From: Anthopleura xanthogrammica
Lineage: Eukaryota > Cnidaria > Anthozoa > Actiniaria > Actiniidae
DNA length: 64,000 nucleotides
Direction: 5' to 3'
Assembly: GCA_964019055.1 (NCBI GenBank)
Contig: OZ025211.1
Coordinates: 12,038,400 to 12,102,399 of the forward strand
Made by a program: the position numbers and the translations under genes. The notes below the pieces were generated by a model. That model had not been told where the DNA came from. It searched no databases and saw only the letters and a program-made list of their open reading frames with translations. Positions 43,224 through 55,748 of the stretch are shown piece by piece (position 1 is the stretch's first letter; each line of letters begins with the position of its first letter).

Positions 43224-46200
43224 ATGGGAGTCACGAGGTAATTTTAAGCTTTGATTTTTCAGGCATATGCAAAAATGGCTATATTTTATTTATCAACTCC
43301 AAACAAGCATTTTGGGATCAATTCGAAAAAGGTCTGCTGTAGCTCAGTTCGACCTCATGGACTATTGAATCGTATACCATGAGGGCGAGAGGTTTTATAA
43401 TCAATCTTTATTCAGGGAAGCCTACTTCACATACGTGTTTTACAACAGGGTTCTGTAAAACAAACTAAAAGCTAAATGTAATAAGAATAGAATGTATAAT
43501 TATTTAAATAATAAGTATCAAAATAGATAAAAAGTTATAACAAGAATATCAATCATAAAATACCTCCCTTTTAAAATACCTTTTAATTGTTTTAGTATAA
43601 ACATACTAATCAAATTCATAATTGTTTTTGCCATTGGTTTGGTATTCAAAACCAGTCTTTTTTTGTTTCTATTCGGGCTATCACTAATACACCACTATAG
43701 TAGCTCAGCCAATCAGAGTGCAGGATTCGTGATAGACCATTAGTAATTTTATTCTAATAATCGATAGACAAAAAGAAATTAGTAAGCTTTATGCTAGTTA
43801 CGCTGAATCACCAGATTGGCCTCACTAAAAAGTGTGTGTGGGTGGGGGGGTCTTTAACCCATTCCCTCCATTGGACATATAATACATCAATGGATTTTTG
43901 CACGAACAACTGTAGACATGCATATGAGTCTTGGATATTCATAATCACTGCAAGATCTGGTCATTTACGATTAAAAGAATACGGTTGTTGAGGAGAGTTT
44001 CGTGCCTAAAATAAAATACTGCTGACTTTTATATTCGGCTTATTTCCCAAAACTCAAAGTGCCAGTTTTTAGATTTCAAAATGTAGATGGCTGGATAACA
44101 TACCTTCTCAAGAACCCTAGGAGAGAAGGGGATAATTATCCTGGCCAGGGACGGCAAAGCCTTTTTATGGAAATGAGATTGTATTTTGTGTTACCTTTAG
44201 TTCCAAATAAAAAAAAAAAGAAATTCTAGCCCCCTCCCTCTTCCCCCCCCCCCCCCCCCCCAACTTTTTAAGAGAATGGTGCTCGCTCCCTCCCCACTTT
44301 AAAATAAATGAGCTCTTTTATCCCTTCTGGCATGACCTCTCTTTTTAAGTAAGGGTTGTGGGACTGAGGCTAAAGTAAAAAAAAAAACACTTGATAAATT
44401 TTTTCAAGAGAAAAAACTTCCATCTTCAACAAAATTATAAATATTTTAGTACTTTTTACTGCTTACAGAGCGACGCGCCTAACTGTGGCCACCCAAGTAA
44501 TTTTTAAACTCACTCAATTATTTCAACTTTGCATGTTTTTGGTCCTTTCTGTCACAAATATAAATAAAATCTTTGCTGACATGACTTTGAGCTCACATAA
44601 AAATGTACAAATTCTTATTGTAATTGTAAAAATACTTTAATTTAAAAAATTGAATTGGATGGCCATGGTTAGGAGTGTTGCACTATAACAAAGATAACAC
44701 AGTAACTTTATCAATTCTACTACTGACTTTAGTAAATGTTTTATGAATTATTGATTTAGAGTATTTCCTTGGGAGATAACTGAGGGTAAGAGTGGCCAAC
44801 AAACAGCAGAAATGCTACAGAAACGAGCTGAGCTCCTTGGTGCTACCAAGACTGGTAATTGGTGTGTTGACTGTGACACGTACATGTCTTCATCAAATGG
44901 TATGCAAGCTGTTTAAACTTTATATAAAATTAATCTCATATCTGCTTACTTTAACCCTTTGACTCCTGGATATTTTTTGAGGATTTTCAGTGTTTTTCTG
45001 GACCTAAGCATTCAGCAAGCCCTAGCTAAACTATATTTGAAGTTTAGATTGACACTGTTAGTGTTTTATGTAAATGAGGGATGACTAAATACTGTTTCAA
45101 ACAGTGTTATATTATGTATGTCACACTACCCCTCAGCCCGTCATTGTAATGGCCCAACGAGGCCAAAATGCTTAAACTTGCCGTTTGATTGTTTGTTAAA
45201 AAGGAAATGAGTTTATTTCACATATGAAATATTCATTTACTCACAAAATGTACCAAGCATTTTTACAGATTCCTTTAGCACAGTTAGAAATATTATTCAG
45301 CTTTTCTGCATTTGGGTCTGTAAATCACTGATTGTTTCTTGAAGCAAAGACTTAGTTCATTCACTAGACTGATTGCGTAAGTCATAGTTTTTGTTCCCTT
45401 CAGAAGCACTTGATTTACGGACCTACATATTTAAGTTTACTTAATGCATTTTAAACGATTTTTAAGACACTTTTAGGACTTTTAGACCAAAACCTCCCCT
45501 CCCCAGACAATGTTGTGACCTAAGGCTAATCACCACGACACCTTTGACGGAACATTGACTGTAGACCGGCTATTATTTTGAGCCCTGGAAAAGTGAAAAA
45601 GTCCCAATATATTACCAAGTGGTATAAAAACATTTTTTTTCTTGGGGGGACATGCAAAAATTGCAATTGAATAGTTTATGCTCTAATACCTTACCCACCC
45701 CTCCCCCTTGCTTTCTGACTCCACAGGTAACCCATTAACTACAGAGTATGAACAGAAAGTAGTGTAAATTATAAACTAGTGATGTAGTTTTGTTTTAACG
45801 GCCGAGGTCTTGATATTTATAATATCATGTGAAAATCTAATTCAAAAATTGTTTTATTATGCATTTTGTAAACTAAGAATAAAGATTTAATTCTGCTTTC
45901 GAAAAAATAGCAAACGTATTTCCATTTTCATAATTTTGACCTTTGAACTTGACATGATCATGTCGAGTTCACACAATATCAGGGATTGGCTGAGGGCTCT
46001 TGGCCAATCAGAAGCGAGATAAAGTAAAATGTATAATAAGTATACTTATTGAATTGCATTTTTCTTTTTTCAGTGTCATCATCTTCCAGCAAGTTTATTC
46101 ATCTTGTTCACAATACAGAATTCCCCTATACCTCATTTGCAGTTCTTGAAAGTGGAACATGCCTTGTTACAAGTACTGGATTTGACTCATTGATGATCAG

Positions 46201-49122
46201 AATAAAAGCTTTTTATGTTCAGAGAAAGGCTTCAAAGATTGAAGTGAGTGCTTTGTGAATCTGTTACAGATGTTCCATCAAAATAATGAAGGAATGTTCA
46301 ATTTTTTTTAACATTGCTACATTTTGTATGGTTCTGATAGCAACTGACTCTATGAGTTACAGTAAAGATCTGCATAAAAGAACCACTATTTTCCCAAGTC
46401 AGACTGTAATGGTTCTTATATATTTAGTACCTAGTGAGATCAATCAGACTGAGTCTAGGTAACTTACAGGTTTTTATTTACGAGTCAGCCAAGGTATATT
46501 TACTCTGACAATTGCTATTTAGAAACTTCTGAATGATAAAATATTCTCATTGAGTACATTATTTTTCTTCCATTGATTTAGGCTCAGGGAAATAAAAGAA
46601 TACATTAGGTTTACTCCATTGTTTCCCCAGAGCTTTAAATTTGTCTTGAATATTCCCCTTCTAACCATTCTCTGTGCCATATTAAAAGGTAGCCAGGCCT
46701 TTTCATCCAAGCAAGACGAACAGTGAGCTTGCAATATATGATAGAGACCTTTTCTAAACACCTTGGGCAATTATTCCAATGTATCTGTCATTGCAAGCTC
46801 CAAATGTCTCTATCATACACGCATCAAGACTTCCGTGCTACTGTTCTAAGCGCATGCTCAGGGGATTAAAAAGTGGGATAAAATTTGTAAAATATGCTAT
46901 ATTTTAGTTGTATCTTTCTTGTCAAGTACAATTTTCACTAAATATTCAAGATCGCGTACTGTTAAGCGAATTCTGAATCAAATATACCGAAAAATTGCAT
47001 ATTATACAGAATATCATCCCACTTTTTAATCCCCTGAGCATGCGCATTGAGCAGCAGCGCGGAACTCTTGATGCATCTATTGCAAGCTCACCATTCATCT
47101 CTCTTCAATGCAAAGGCATGGCTACTTTTCAAGATGGCACAGAGAACTGTGAAGGGAATTATTGCTTTGTGCGTGATCACTCAACCAGGATATCGAAAGT
47201 GGGTTATTTATTGTTGTTTGTTTACCACAGGTAAAGGGAACAAGATATGAACATGGTGACTTTATACTAAAAATAGGACAGGTTCTGATTGGTCCAAGTG
47301 TAAAGGGTGTGGTGATAGAGGTATGGTTCAAACGTTGTTGTTGTTGTTATTATTGTTAGTAATATATACAATATGAGTGGCCGTGTTGTATCAGATATAC
47401 AACCACGAGCCAAAGGTGAGTGATTGTATATCTGATACAACATGGACACGAATATTGTATATTACTTATGAAACGTCTAGGTGTACACATTCATGTTCTA
47501 CTAAAATTTTAAAGATAAAATTGAATTTTGCTGAGAAAATTGCAGTTAAAGTTTATGCAAATCAGGACAATTTTGTATCAGATATACAACCTCCTCCACG
47601 GACAATGATTTCTATTGTGTTTTCCTCATTAATTATTCATGCGTTTTATAAGTATATTTATTGCTAAAAGACCTAATACTAACATAATTGTAATATAAAT
47701 TTACATCTAATTGCAAGAACGTTGTCATATAAAAATAAAAAATAGCAAATTAAGTTTTTTTTTTCTTTTTTTTTCTTCTTTATTTTGATTCTAAAGCCCC
47801 CTAGATTAACGAGAATAACTGTTTAATAATATAAAAACAAGATAACATCAAAAATATGTCTCTACCTTCAAAACAGTGAAATAATTACATGTTTTGCAAA
47901 AATAATTAAAATTCCTATTTTTTATTTTTTATTTTTGTATGACAACATTCTTGCAATAAGGTGTAATACAATACAATACAATACAATACAATACAATACA
48001 ATACAATACAATACAATACAATACAATACAATACAATACAATACAATACAATACAATACAATACAATACAATACAATACAATACAATACAATACAATACA
48101 ATACAATACAATACAATACAATACAATACAATACAATACAATACAATACAATACAATACAATACAATACAATACAATACAATACAAATAATATTTACAAG
48201 AAAACTCAAACTCATATGATGATTGTGACATTAATTTAAATCCTTCTTAAAGAAGTGAGATAAACTAAACTACATCTTCAACTACTACCAAAACAGGTAG
48301 AGCGTGGATTCGACTCACCACAGACTTTGTACTCATTTGACTTTACATTCCTGAATGCCCATGTTCACATTCCTTGAGTAAAAATAAAAATAACAGTTCA
48401 AAGCTAATTACTGTACCCGCTTCTGGTCGTTTCATACGGGGAAGCTCTACCAGGACTCTCGACCCTTTTATATTCCAAATTTCAGCAAAAAGGTACCCCT
48501 TTTATATACCTTTTTTCCTGAAAAGGTACCCCTTTCATATACCTTTGAAGAAAAGCTACCACTTTTTATAACAAAACTCGCAAATTCCCACCCCTTTTCT
48601 ATACCTGCGGCCTGAAAAAGGTACTCCTTTCGGGTGGAGCATCCCTGTATAGTCCATTATAGAGAGTACCCCTCCCCAACCCGGGCTTTAGACCAGGAAT
48701 GTGTGTGGACGAGTCAAATGAGTGCAAAGTGGCGATTCGAATTCACACTCTACCTGTTTTGGTAGAAAAACGTCCTTATTCGTAATTATTTTGGCAAGAA
48801 TCGTTTAGATGTAAACTGTGACCACCCTGAAAGTTCAAGGTATCCTGCACTTGGGTTTTGATCTGGAGTGAACATGTAGTGTCTTTATTCTCTAACATGT
48901 AGATTACTTCTTTTCCAGCTTGAGTACCTTCCTTGTCAAGACGTAGATCAGTGCTGGAGTCTAATGGTTGAATGGGCAGCGAGCTTCCTCGGGAGTTCAT
49001 TCTCTACTCCTTCAACACCCAAAATATCCAATAAAGAAACTGGATTATTTTGCCCTTCAGACATTGTACTTCAGTATATAGATTTATTTAATTCATATAG
49101 GAAGGTCCAGAGTGGGCCATGA
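43224..49122 (+). CDS. MED20: Mediator complex subunit 20
   Basis: Five exons: 43,224-43,237; 44,760-44,899; 46,074-46,243; 47,231-47,320; 48,919-49,122. All junctions are GT/AG and all phases fit; 618 bases give 205 aa, against about 212 in human. The protein starts MGVTRVFPW and continues with ..GNWCVDCDTY.., ..FIHLVHNTEFPYTSFAVLE.., ..GPSVKGVVIE.., ..CWSLMVEWAASFLG.. and ..QYIDLFNSYRK... These match MED20 (TBP-related factor-interacting subunit) along its length. In the nucleus it belongs to the Mediator head and, with MED8 and MED18, links activators to RNA polymerase II. The introns carry several MITEs and a long microsatellite. A possible poly(A) signal AATAAA is near 49,462. No single frame shows the gene; it appears only on splicing. 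Confidence 0.93.
43350..43765. mobile_element. MITE of the 'agtagctcagccaatca' family, copy 2
   Basis: Lies in MED20 intron 1. It is split by about 190 bases (43,393-43,590) that begin 'tttataatcaatctttattc', possibly a retroelement tail. Between 43,766 and 44,759 the intron has no further feature apart from a C run near 44,245. Confidence 0.5.
46793..47091. mobile_element. inverted-repeat element in MED20 intron 3
   Basis: Outer arms carry 'gcaagctc', inner arms 'ctcaggggattaaaaagtgg' and its complement around a centre near 46,950. About 300 bp and no coding capacity. Frames at 46,519-47,250 are chance. Confidence 0.65.
47358..47650. mobile_element. MITE-like hairpin element, copy 2
   Basis: Same element as at 14,857-15,140, here in MED20 intron 4. 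Palindrome 47,358-47,466. Confidence 0.7.
47713..47965. mobile_element. 'ttgcaagaacgttgtcat' MITE, copy 1
   Basis: Ends 'aattgcaagaacgttgtcat' and 'atgacaacattcttgcaat' form inverted repeats. The inside ('gattctaaagccccctaga', 'ccttcaaaacagtgaaa') matches the element at 54,422-55,364. A long microsatellite starts at its right end. Confidence 0.75.
47966..48185. repeat. (ATACA)n microsatellite
   Basis: About 44 uninterrupted copies of a 5-base unit. Its three frames on each strand are all open (for example VLYCI repeats), which explains the long meaningless frames here. It is inside MED20 intron 4. Confidence 0.97.
48281..48765. mobile_element. inverted-repeat element 'ctaccaaaacaggtagag'
   Basis: Ends 'ctaccaaaacaggtagag' and its complement with further inverted similarity inward. 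The middle has several 'aaaggtacccctttt' repeats and is shared, inverted, with 61,605-61,860. Confidence 0.65.
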
Positions 49123-50670
49123 CAAGCTAATACAACTGACAGAGCTTACTACTGTCGAGTATTTTTATCACCCTTGCCCTTCAAAGCCAATTCAAAGTTC
49201 TTTTGTTTAAACCATCTTTTGTTTTTAATTAAAATTCATCACTAGGTCTCGTGGTGATCACAATCATCACTATAGACCTGATGAAGGCCGATGGTATCGG
49301 TCATCGGAAGGATCGGAAGGTTTTCTTTGAAATCCGCTTGAAGGCAGCCATGGGCTAAGGAGATAATGCAAAACCTGCCCTTCATCGTGGAGGGCACTGA
49401 TATTCTGTCAGACAAGTGCCTGGCTCACACACTTCGGCAGAAGCTCTATCCCAATGCGAAATAAAATTTTGGTCAACTTTTTTCCATTGAAATAGGTCCA
49501 GTCATTCTCTCTTTGTCCAGTTCATAAAATACACAATTAAACCGCTGACAACGTCTTTGGAGATTTTGCAATATTTATTAAGTAGCCTTGGTAATGTACA
49601 TGCTAAAGGAATATTTTTATAGACCCTTTTAATAAATCCTACAATGCTTTATTTTCCGCGTTTGACATCAAATTTATTCCTTTCAATTTCATTCAAAGGA
49701 ATGAATTTCAAAAGAATAAATTTGACGTCAAACGCGGAAAATAAAGCATTGTAGGATTTTTTAAAAGGGTCTATAGACTCTTTTGGAATATGGCGCCGAT
49801 GACGTCAAACGAGGTGACCGTCTTCTTACATGGTAGATGGTAGGAGGAACCTTTTTCAGCAATCCACATGAAAGGTTTCAATCACAACATCCGGGACATC
49901 CCAGGATCTATACTCGTTTGACGTCATCGGCACCATATTCGAAAAGGGTCTACTACTACTAAAGTCATATTTTAAGCAAAGAAAACAATGTGTACTAACT
50001 AATTGTCAAGGAAATAAACCAACTGAACTAAATATTGTTCACTGTGGTTAACAGGCATAGAGTGGAATAAATTACAGGTTTTCCCTCAAGAATATTGATT
50101 ACAATGTGTACAATAAACAATTATGATATAGCACTTAGCTCAGGAATGCCGAGAAGTCATTTAGTTCAGAGAGATTCACGATGTGGTGAACGCATGCGCA
50201 AAGATAAGTCAATGGATCCCACATTGGCACAGGGTGAACACTTGTTTCCATATTGGCCCAAACTGCCCTTCAAGGTCTTCGATCTGGAATCCTTTCTGGG
50301 GTTGGTAAGGTTTAGGGCTATGGAAACAAGTATCTACTATGTAACCGTAAACCGATCTCAAGGCCCACAGGAATCCCATAAAAGACAAAGCGATCTTTTC
50401 TAAAATCTATTAAAAACGTCTAAAAAAAATTGATGGTGCACGAGTTCAAACCACTAACAATTAATGTGGGCTCCCTGTGCTAATACCTTGAAACAATGGA
50501 TCCCGAGGTGGTCGTTTTTAGAAGCATACGTTTTTAGAAACAGTTGACATATAATTAACTAACTGTGATAGCTTGGCTGGTTAGCTTGCTGGGATTTACT
50601 TTTCGTTGTATAAAGCAATCAATAGTCGCTACAACTACTCAGACATCTACTTATAACTACTAATAACTAC
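49123..50670. other. MED20 downstream region
   Basis: A frame at 49,345-49,466 gives ..WAKEIMQNLPFIVEGTDIL.. and ends ..KLYPNAK followed by a stop; it looks like the end of a protein but has no visible start, so it could be a gene fragment or part of the MED20 3' untranslated region. Next comes a pair of hairpins (49,618-49,952). The frame at 50,095-50,403 has no support. Confidence 0.4.
49618..49952. mobile_element. two adjacent 'tagaccctttt' hairpins with CRE-like palindromes
   Basis: First hairpin 49,618-49,775 with near-perfect arms ('ctacaatgctttattttccg'). The second, 49,764-49,952, shares the 'aaagggtcta' edge. The second has TGACGTCA in each arm (49,800-49,807 and 49,919-49,926). Confidence 0.65.
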
Positions 50671-50674
50671 TTAA

Positions 50675-51299
50675 GGTAACTGGCTACTTTTGGAAAAAAA
50701 TTTAAACTTTTTTTAAACTACAATTTTTTAAAGTGAAATTTAATGCTGATCCCGAATAAGAAAAGAAAAATGGGGTTTCCCGTGCTCGTTTTCGATAAAA
50801 TCAGCATTTAATGGAGGCCGATTTGTGAGTTTTTGAAGCAAAAATTTCGCCACGGAAATTATCAGCAAAAAAAATACAATTCATAAGATAATAGTTATTT
50901 GCAGACCTTAATTTATCATCCACAAATGCCAGCTAGTGAATTATTCTACAATACCACATGGGTATTTTTTGAATAAAAGACAAAGAAACACCTTGTTTTG
51001 TCATTTTTCGTCCTTTCAGCGGTCTCAAAAATCTCATAAATTCGAACAAAAATTCCTACGGAAATCGATTTTTGCGTACGTTAGAAAAATTAACTTTTAA
51101 AAAAAAATTGTTATAACGTAGACTTTTAGAAGTTCTTTCAGTTAAGCTAATAGAAAGTACAGAGTCCCGTGCAAACTTTTTGCCATGTTGAAGTTCAAAA
51201 CGTGATGGTTCCTCAATAAAATTTTGTATTTTATTCAGCGGTTTTTGTGCGCGTGCGCATCGTGGGCTCAAATCGAGAGTTTGAAAGTAGGCAGTCACC
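50675..51299. mobile_element. TTAA-flanked MITE of the 'ggtgactggctac' family, copy 1
   Basis: Ends 'ggtaactggctacttttgg' and 'gaaagtaggcagtcacc'; TTAA at 50,671-50,674 and 51,300-51,303. It lies 15 bases beyond the stop codon of the F5/8C exon. Confidence 0.8.
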
Positions 51300-51314
51300 T
51301 TAATTATTAGTACT

Positions 51315-54300
51315 TTATCTGCATCCATATAGTTCCATTCTCATTGTGATGTGAGTATTCCATGACTGTGGTCGTACCCTGATGTATCTTGCGATAATGG
51401 CAGGAATAAGGTTATTGGTGACGACAGTGTTCTTGTCAGTGTTTGCCGTAAATATCTTACCATCCTCATAATCTGCAAAGTGATGGTCATTGAAGCTGTA
51501 TTGCAGATTGTACGACGTCACCCATTCAAGATTAAAGTTGGTTGGGTCTCCTTGTGTGGCAATACCTTGCACTTTCGTGATACTTCCGAGGTCTACTTGC
51601 AGCCACTGATTAATGTCGTTCAATTTAGCTGCCCATGCTCCACGTTCTGAATCATCTTCTTTGACCTGATTGTCAAGTCGACCAAAAGCGGGTAAGTATT
51701 TATAGTTATATGTTGATGAAGCATTGATGCTTAAGCTTGGAATGGCTCCATTTTTGATACCCAGTGGAATGTTGATATTACATGATACTGTCAAAGATAG
51801 AAATGAAGATAAAAACATAGAATGAGTAAATGAAAAAAGGTAGAATCTCTCTTATTTTTAAAAACTTCTTTAAGGTGATTGACTGCTTTTGACCGTTCAA
51901 TTTGAGCCAATGATGTGCGCGCAAAAAAAAAAAACGATCAAAACCGCATAACAACCTTCAAAATTTTAAAGCGGAACCATACACGTTTCGAACCTCAACA
52001 GGGCAAAAAACCCGAATTTTGCACGGGACTCTATATTTTTCTTTAAATTTCCTCAGTTTTAAACAACAGGTAAAAATCAATCTTTTCAGAAAGTTTGAAA
52101 AAACGTAATCATTAGAACTTATAAAAAAAGCGTTTTATGTGTTTTTGTTGTTGTCGTTTGAGTACGATTTTCAGTTTATTGAGCTAAGAAGATGCTGAAT
52201 TTTTAGCTTATTTCTAAAACTTACTTCAAATATTTTTAGTTTGTCTTCGAAAATAATGTTTAAAGTAGATGTTCTGAGAAAATTGCTTCCAGAGCTTTTT
52301 TTAATTTTTGAGTTATGAATTTTTGTGTGCAAAGCTTGATTTCCGTCATTTTTCTTTCGAAAACTTGTCCAAAAGTAGCCAGTCACCCTAAAATATATCT
52401 AATATTACACTTTTCTTACCTTGAGGTGTCGCACCTTCTTTTGGGTCCTACGAACAAAGACAAGTGCATGTGATTAACATGATGAAGTTCATATTACATT
52501 TCCAGTTAATAATTTTTTTGAAGAACAATAATTTCGTTTTAACATTCGAAAAAATCATAAAAACAAGGACGTTCACGGGTGTCGTAACAAGTTGGAATTA
52601 GTCAGGGTTGGTTTACAGAATAAAAGGTATTCTAATTGCTACTTATTTAACTAATTCTCGCAGGTGCGGGCTCTCTGTGGAATCCAAAATTAAAAAGAAA
52701 AATTTGATGCCTTAGAGCTTGTGGTCTGCGGTGGTTTCGTACCATTCATGCGCGAGCCGTCGTCCTTGGCAGCCATGATCGTGAAGCATCAAGAAAATTG
52801 AAAAGCAGATGGCAAAAATATGTCGCGCGCATGTTTTCAAAACGGTTTTTCGTGTATTTTGTAATGAATGATTAGCCTATAAATTTCAATCGACAAAGCC
52901 TAATTATCTGCACTGAAAACATGCCCCATGACCTTGATCACAGGGCGCCTGGGTAAGGCGAAAGTTAACTGCATGCGAATGCTAAAATAGCCCAACCGGA
53001 AATTCACATGGCGCTCACGGTATTAAGAAGTTTCCCTTGTGCTGCTGAAGTTGCGCCATGCATTCTTTACTTTATCGTTGGTATTTGTGAATGTTTTTAC
53101 ACTGAAATGAGGCTAATCCTGTGTAAATGAATCTGTAGTCCATGAGCACTGCGAGGTTTTACGGTATTTTACGAATTCGAAAAAGGGCTATTGATCCTTT
53201 TTTCAGCTTTCGCTTTCAGTCATTTTAGTTATAGAACGCTAGAATTTTTTCTTAACAAAGTATTCCTTACTAGTTGAACAAGCGAGCTCTATGGAGTTAT
53301 AATTAATCTTAATTAATTAATTAATTATGAGTAATAATAATTAATTGTGACGTCATAATCAATTCTCGAAGTTGAATCATCATACCTTGGTGAGCTAAAT
53401 GTAGAAGAAAAAGGTGTAAACAATTTTGTCATTCAACGGCATGAAACGTCTTGAATGTGCCATTGTTCTGGCATTTCTATTTTGCAGCTTTGTTGCTAAT
53501 GCAGAAGACTTTGATACATCAGGTAAGAATCAAACTGCTGCTCTAGGCGGCATCTAAGTCAAAGCGCGCGCAGAAGTGATTTGGAAATATAGACATCACG
53601 AACCTACAAGTACAAATTAAACTGTCGACAAATTTATCAATCAGAAAATCAAGTTTTAATATGATTATAAATTTGAATCTTTAAGATTTAATATGTTTGA
53701 TTCCTAGCAGCCTAAGATAGACCATTCTATAGTTTGGCGCTCCTAAATAACCGAGACTACTCTTCCTGGCTGTACGCGCACTCAGGGTTAAACATTTTAA
53801 TGTGCACAGTGTTTTGATGAATAAGTTTAAAAGACAGCCCGCGAAACTGATGCTTTTCAAATTTATCTATTGCTTTGGCTGCTGTATCACAGCGCGGGAA
53901 AATCACAACAGAGCAGGGCTCAGCTCCAAACTAGGTGAACGTCTAAAGATCGAGTTGGAATTTAGAAATTGATTTTTAAGGAGAGAGGAAAACCGAAGAA
54001 TCTGGAGAAAAACCCTCGAAGCACAGAAGAGAACCAACAAACAACTCTACTCAAATACGACACCGAACAAACTCGAACCCGGGTCGCCTTGGTGAGAGGC
54101 GAGCGCTCTCGCCGCTACGCCACCTGTGTTTATTTACATTTTGAAATAAAAACATAGAAAATAAGGGTAATAGGCATATGAAGTGTTTAGGTAATTCTTT
54201 TGTCATTAAGGGTATATATTCGTCTTATTCTGAAACAGGGAGACGAGATTTTTTGTCTACATTATATGGAAAAATCGCTCTAGGAAGTGCACTTACATTT

Positions 54301-55564
54301 CTCTTGATATTCCTAGGAGGATCAGCTTTTGTTTTCAAGTAAGTCCGATAAAATATAGCAGTCACTTTGTATCTCTTCTGTTGGATTTCTGTTTGTTTGT
54401 TTTCTGCTAGTGTATTCATACTTAATTGCAAGAAGGTTGCCATTAGTTATTAGAAATATTTGCTTTTGCTTTGATTCTAAAGTCCCCTAGATTGATGAGA
54501 ATATATAACTGTTTTAGTATATACCAACAAGATAATCGCAAAAATATCAGTCTTTATAACCCAACGATGAATTTTCGCGCGCTGTCATTGGTTCAAATGG
54601 GTCACGTGCAGGACGGGTATCAGGCGATATCCCCCGTCCGAAGTGATATTCGTCCAGGAGAAGGTAAAAACGTTAAAAAAGAAAAGAAAAAACACGGAAA
54701 ACAAAGAAACTCGCTTTTTACAAACAAGTGAGAGTAAAATACAAAGACTGGTTGAAAAAACTACGCCAGGAAACACGAAAAAATCAACAAAATATACTGT
54801 AAATGTCTTCAATGGTAAGCATCCATGTTTCGTGAATGAAGTTTTTGGTTTGTTTTCGAAATTGTTTTTATAAACTATTAAAAACCAACAAAGAATTCGA
54901 CAACAAATGTCAAACAATAGAATAGTTCAATGTCAAACAGCTTTCATTTACCAAAATAATTGTTTTTATATCCAGCTTGGAGACGAGAGAGAATTATTTT
55001 TTGAAAACTCTGGAGATGACGAGTCGATGCAGTTTGCTGAATTCATTTCAGTGAAGTCGTTGGGTTATAAAATAAATAAACCCCCTCTGGCTCACTGGAA
55101 TATCGGCTGATAATGTCCTTGGATGAGAAATGGTCCTCAAAATATCACATTTACCCTCGAAGCTTCGCTTCTCGGCCAAATGTTCTTTTTTCGGACCATT
55201 TCTCATCCTCGGACATTATCAGCCGATATCCCAGCCTCCAGGAGGGGTTTATTTACTAAATACCTTCAAAACAGTGAAACAACTGTTTTGCAAAAATAAT
55301 TAATTCCTATAAATTTGTTATTTTGTTATTTTCATTTTTATATGATAATGTTCTTGCAATTAGGTGTATAGTCTTCTTTCTTTTTCTTTTCTTTCTTTCT
55401 TTCTTTCTCACTTTCTTTCTTTCTTTCTTTCTTTTTTTCTTTCTTTCTTTTTTCTTTTTTTCTTTTTTTCTTTCTTTCTTTTTTTCTTTCTTTCTTTTTT
55501 TCTTTCTTTCTTTTTCTTTCTTTCTTTCTTTTTTCTTTCTTTCTTTTTTCTTTCTTTCTTTTTT

Positions 55565-55596
<32 letters not shown>

Positions 55597-55600
55597 GCTA

Positions 55601-55642
<42 letters not shown>

Positions 55643-55710
55643 CTGCTTGCTTGCTTGCTTGCTTGCCTGCTTGCTTGCCTGCCTGCTTGCTTGCTTGCCT
55701 GCTTGCTTGC

Positions 55711-55748
<38 letters not shown>

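Noticed and set aside
47915..48231. Several ~90-100 codon frames on both strands
   Set aside because: They are translations of the (ATACA)n microsatellite; a 5-base repeat without stops is open in all frames.
52680..52775. Minus-strand start ATGGCTGCC with 28 codons
   Set aside because: Good start context but no donor, no partner exon and no family.
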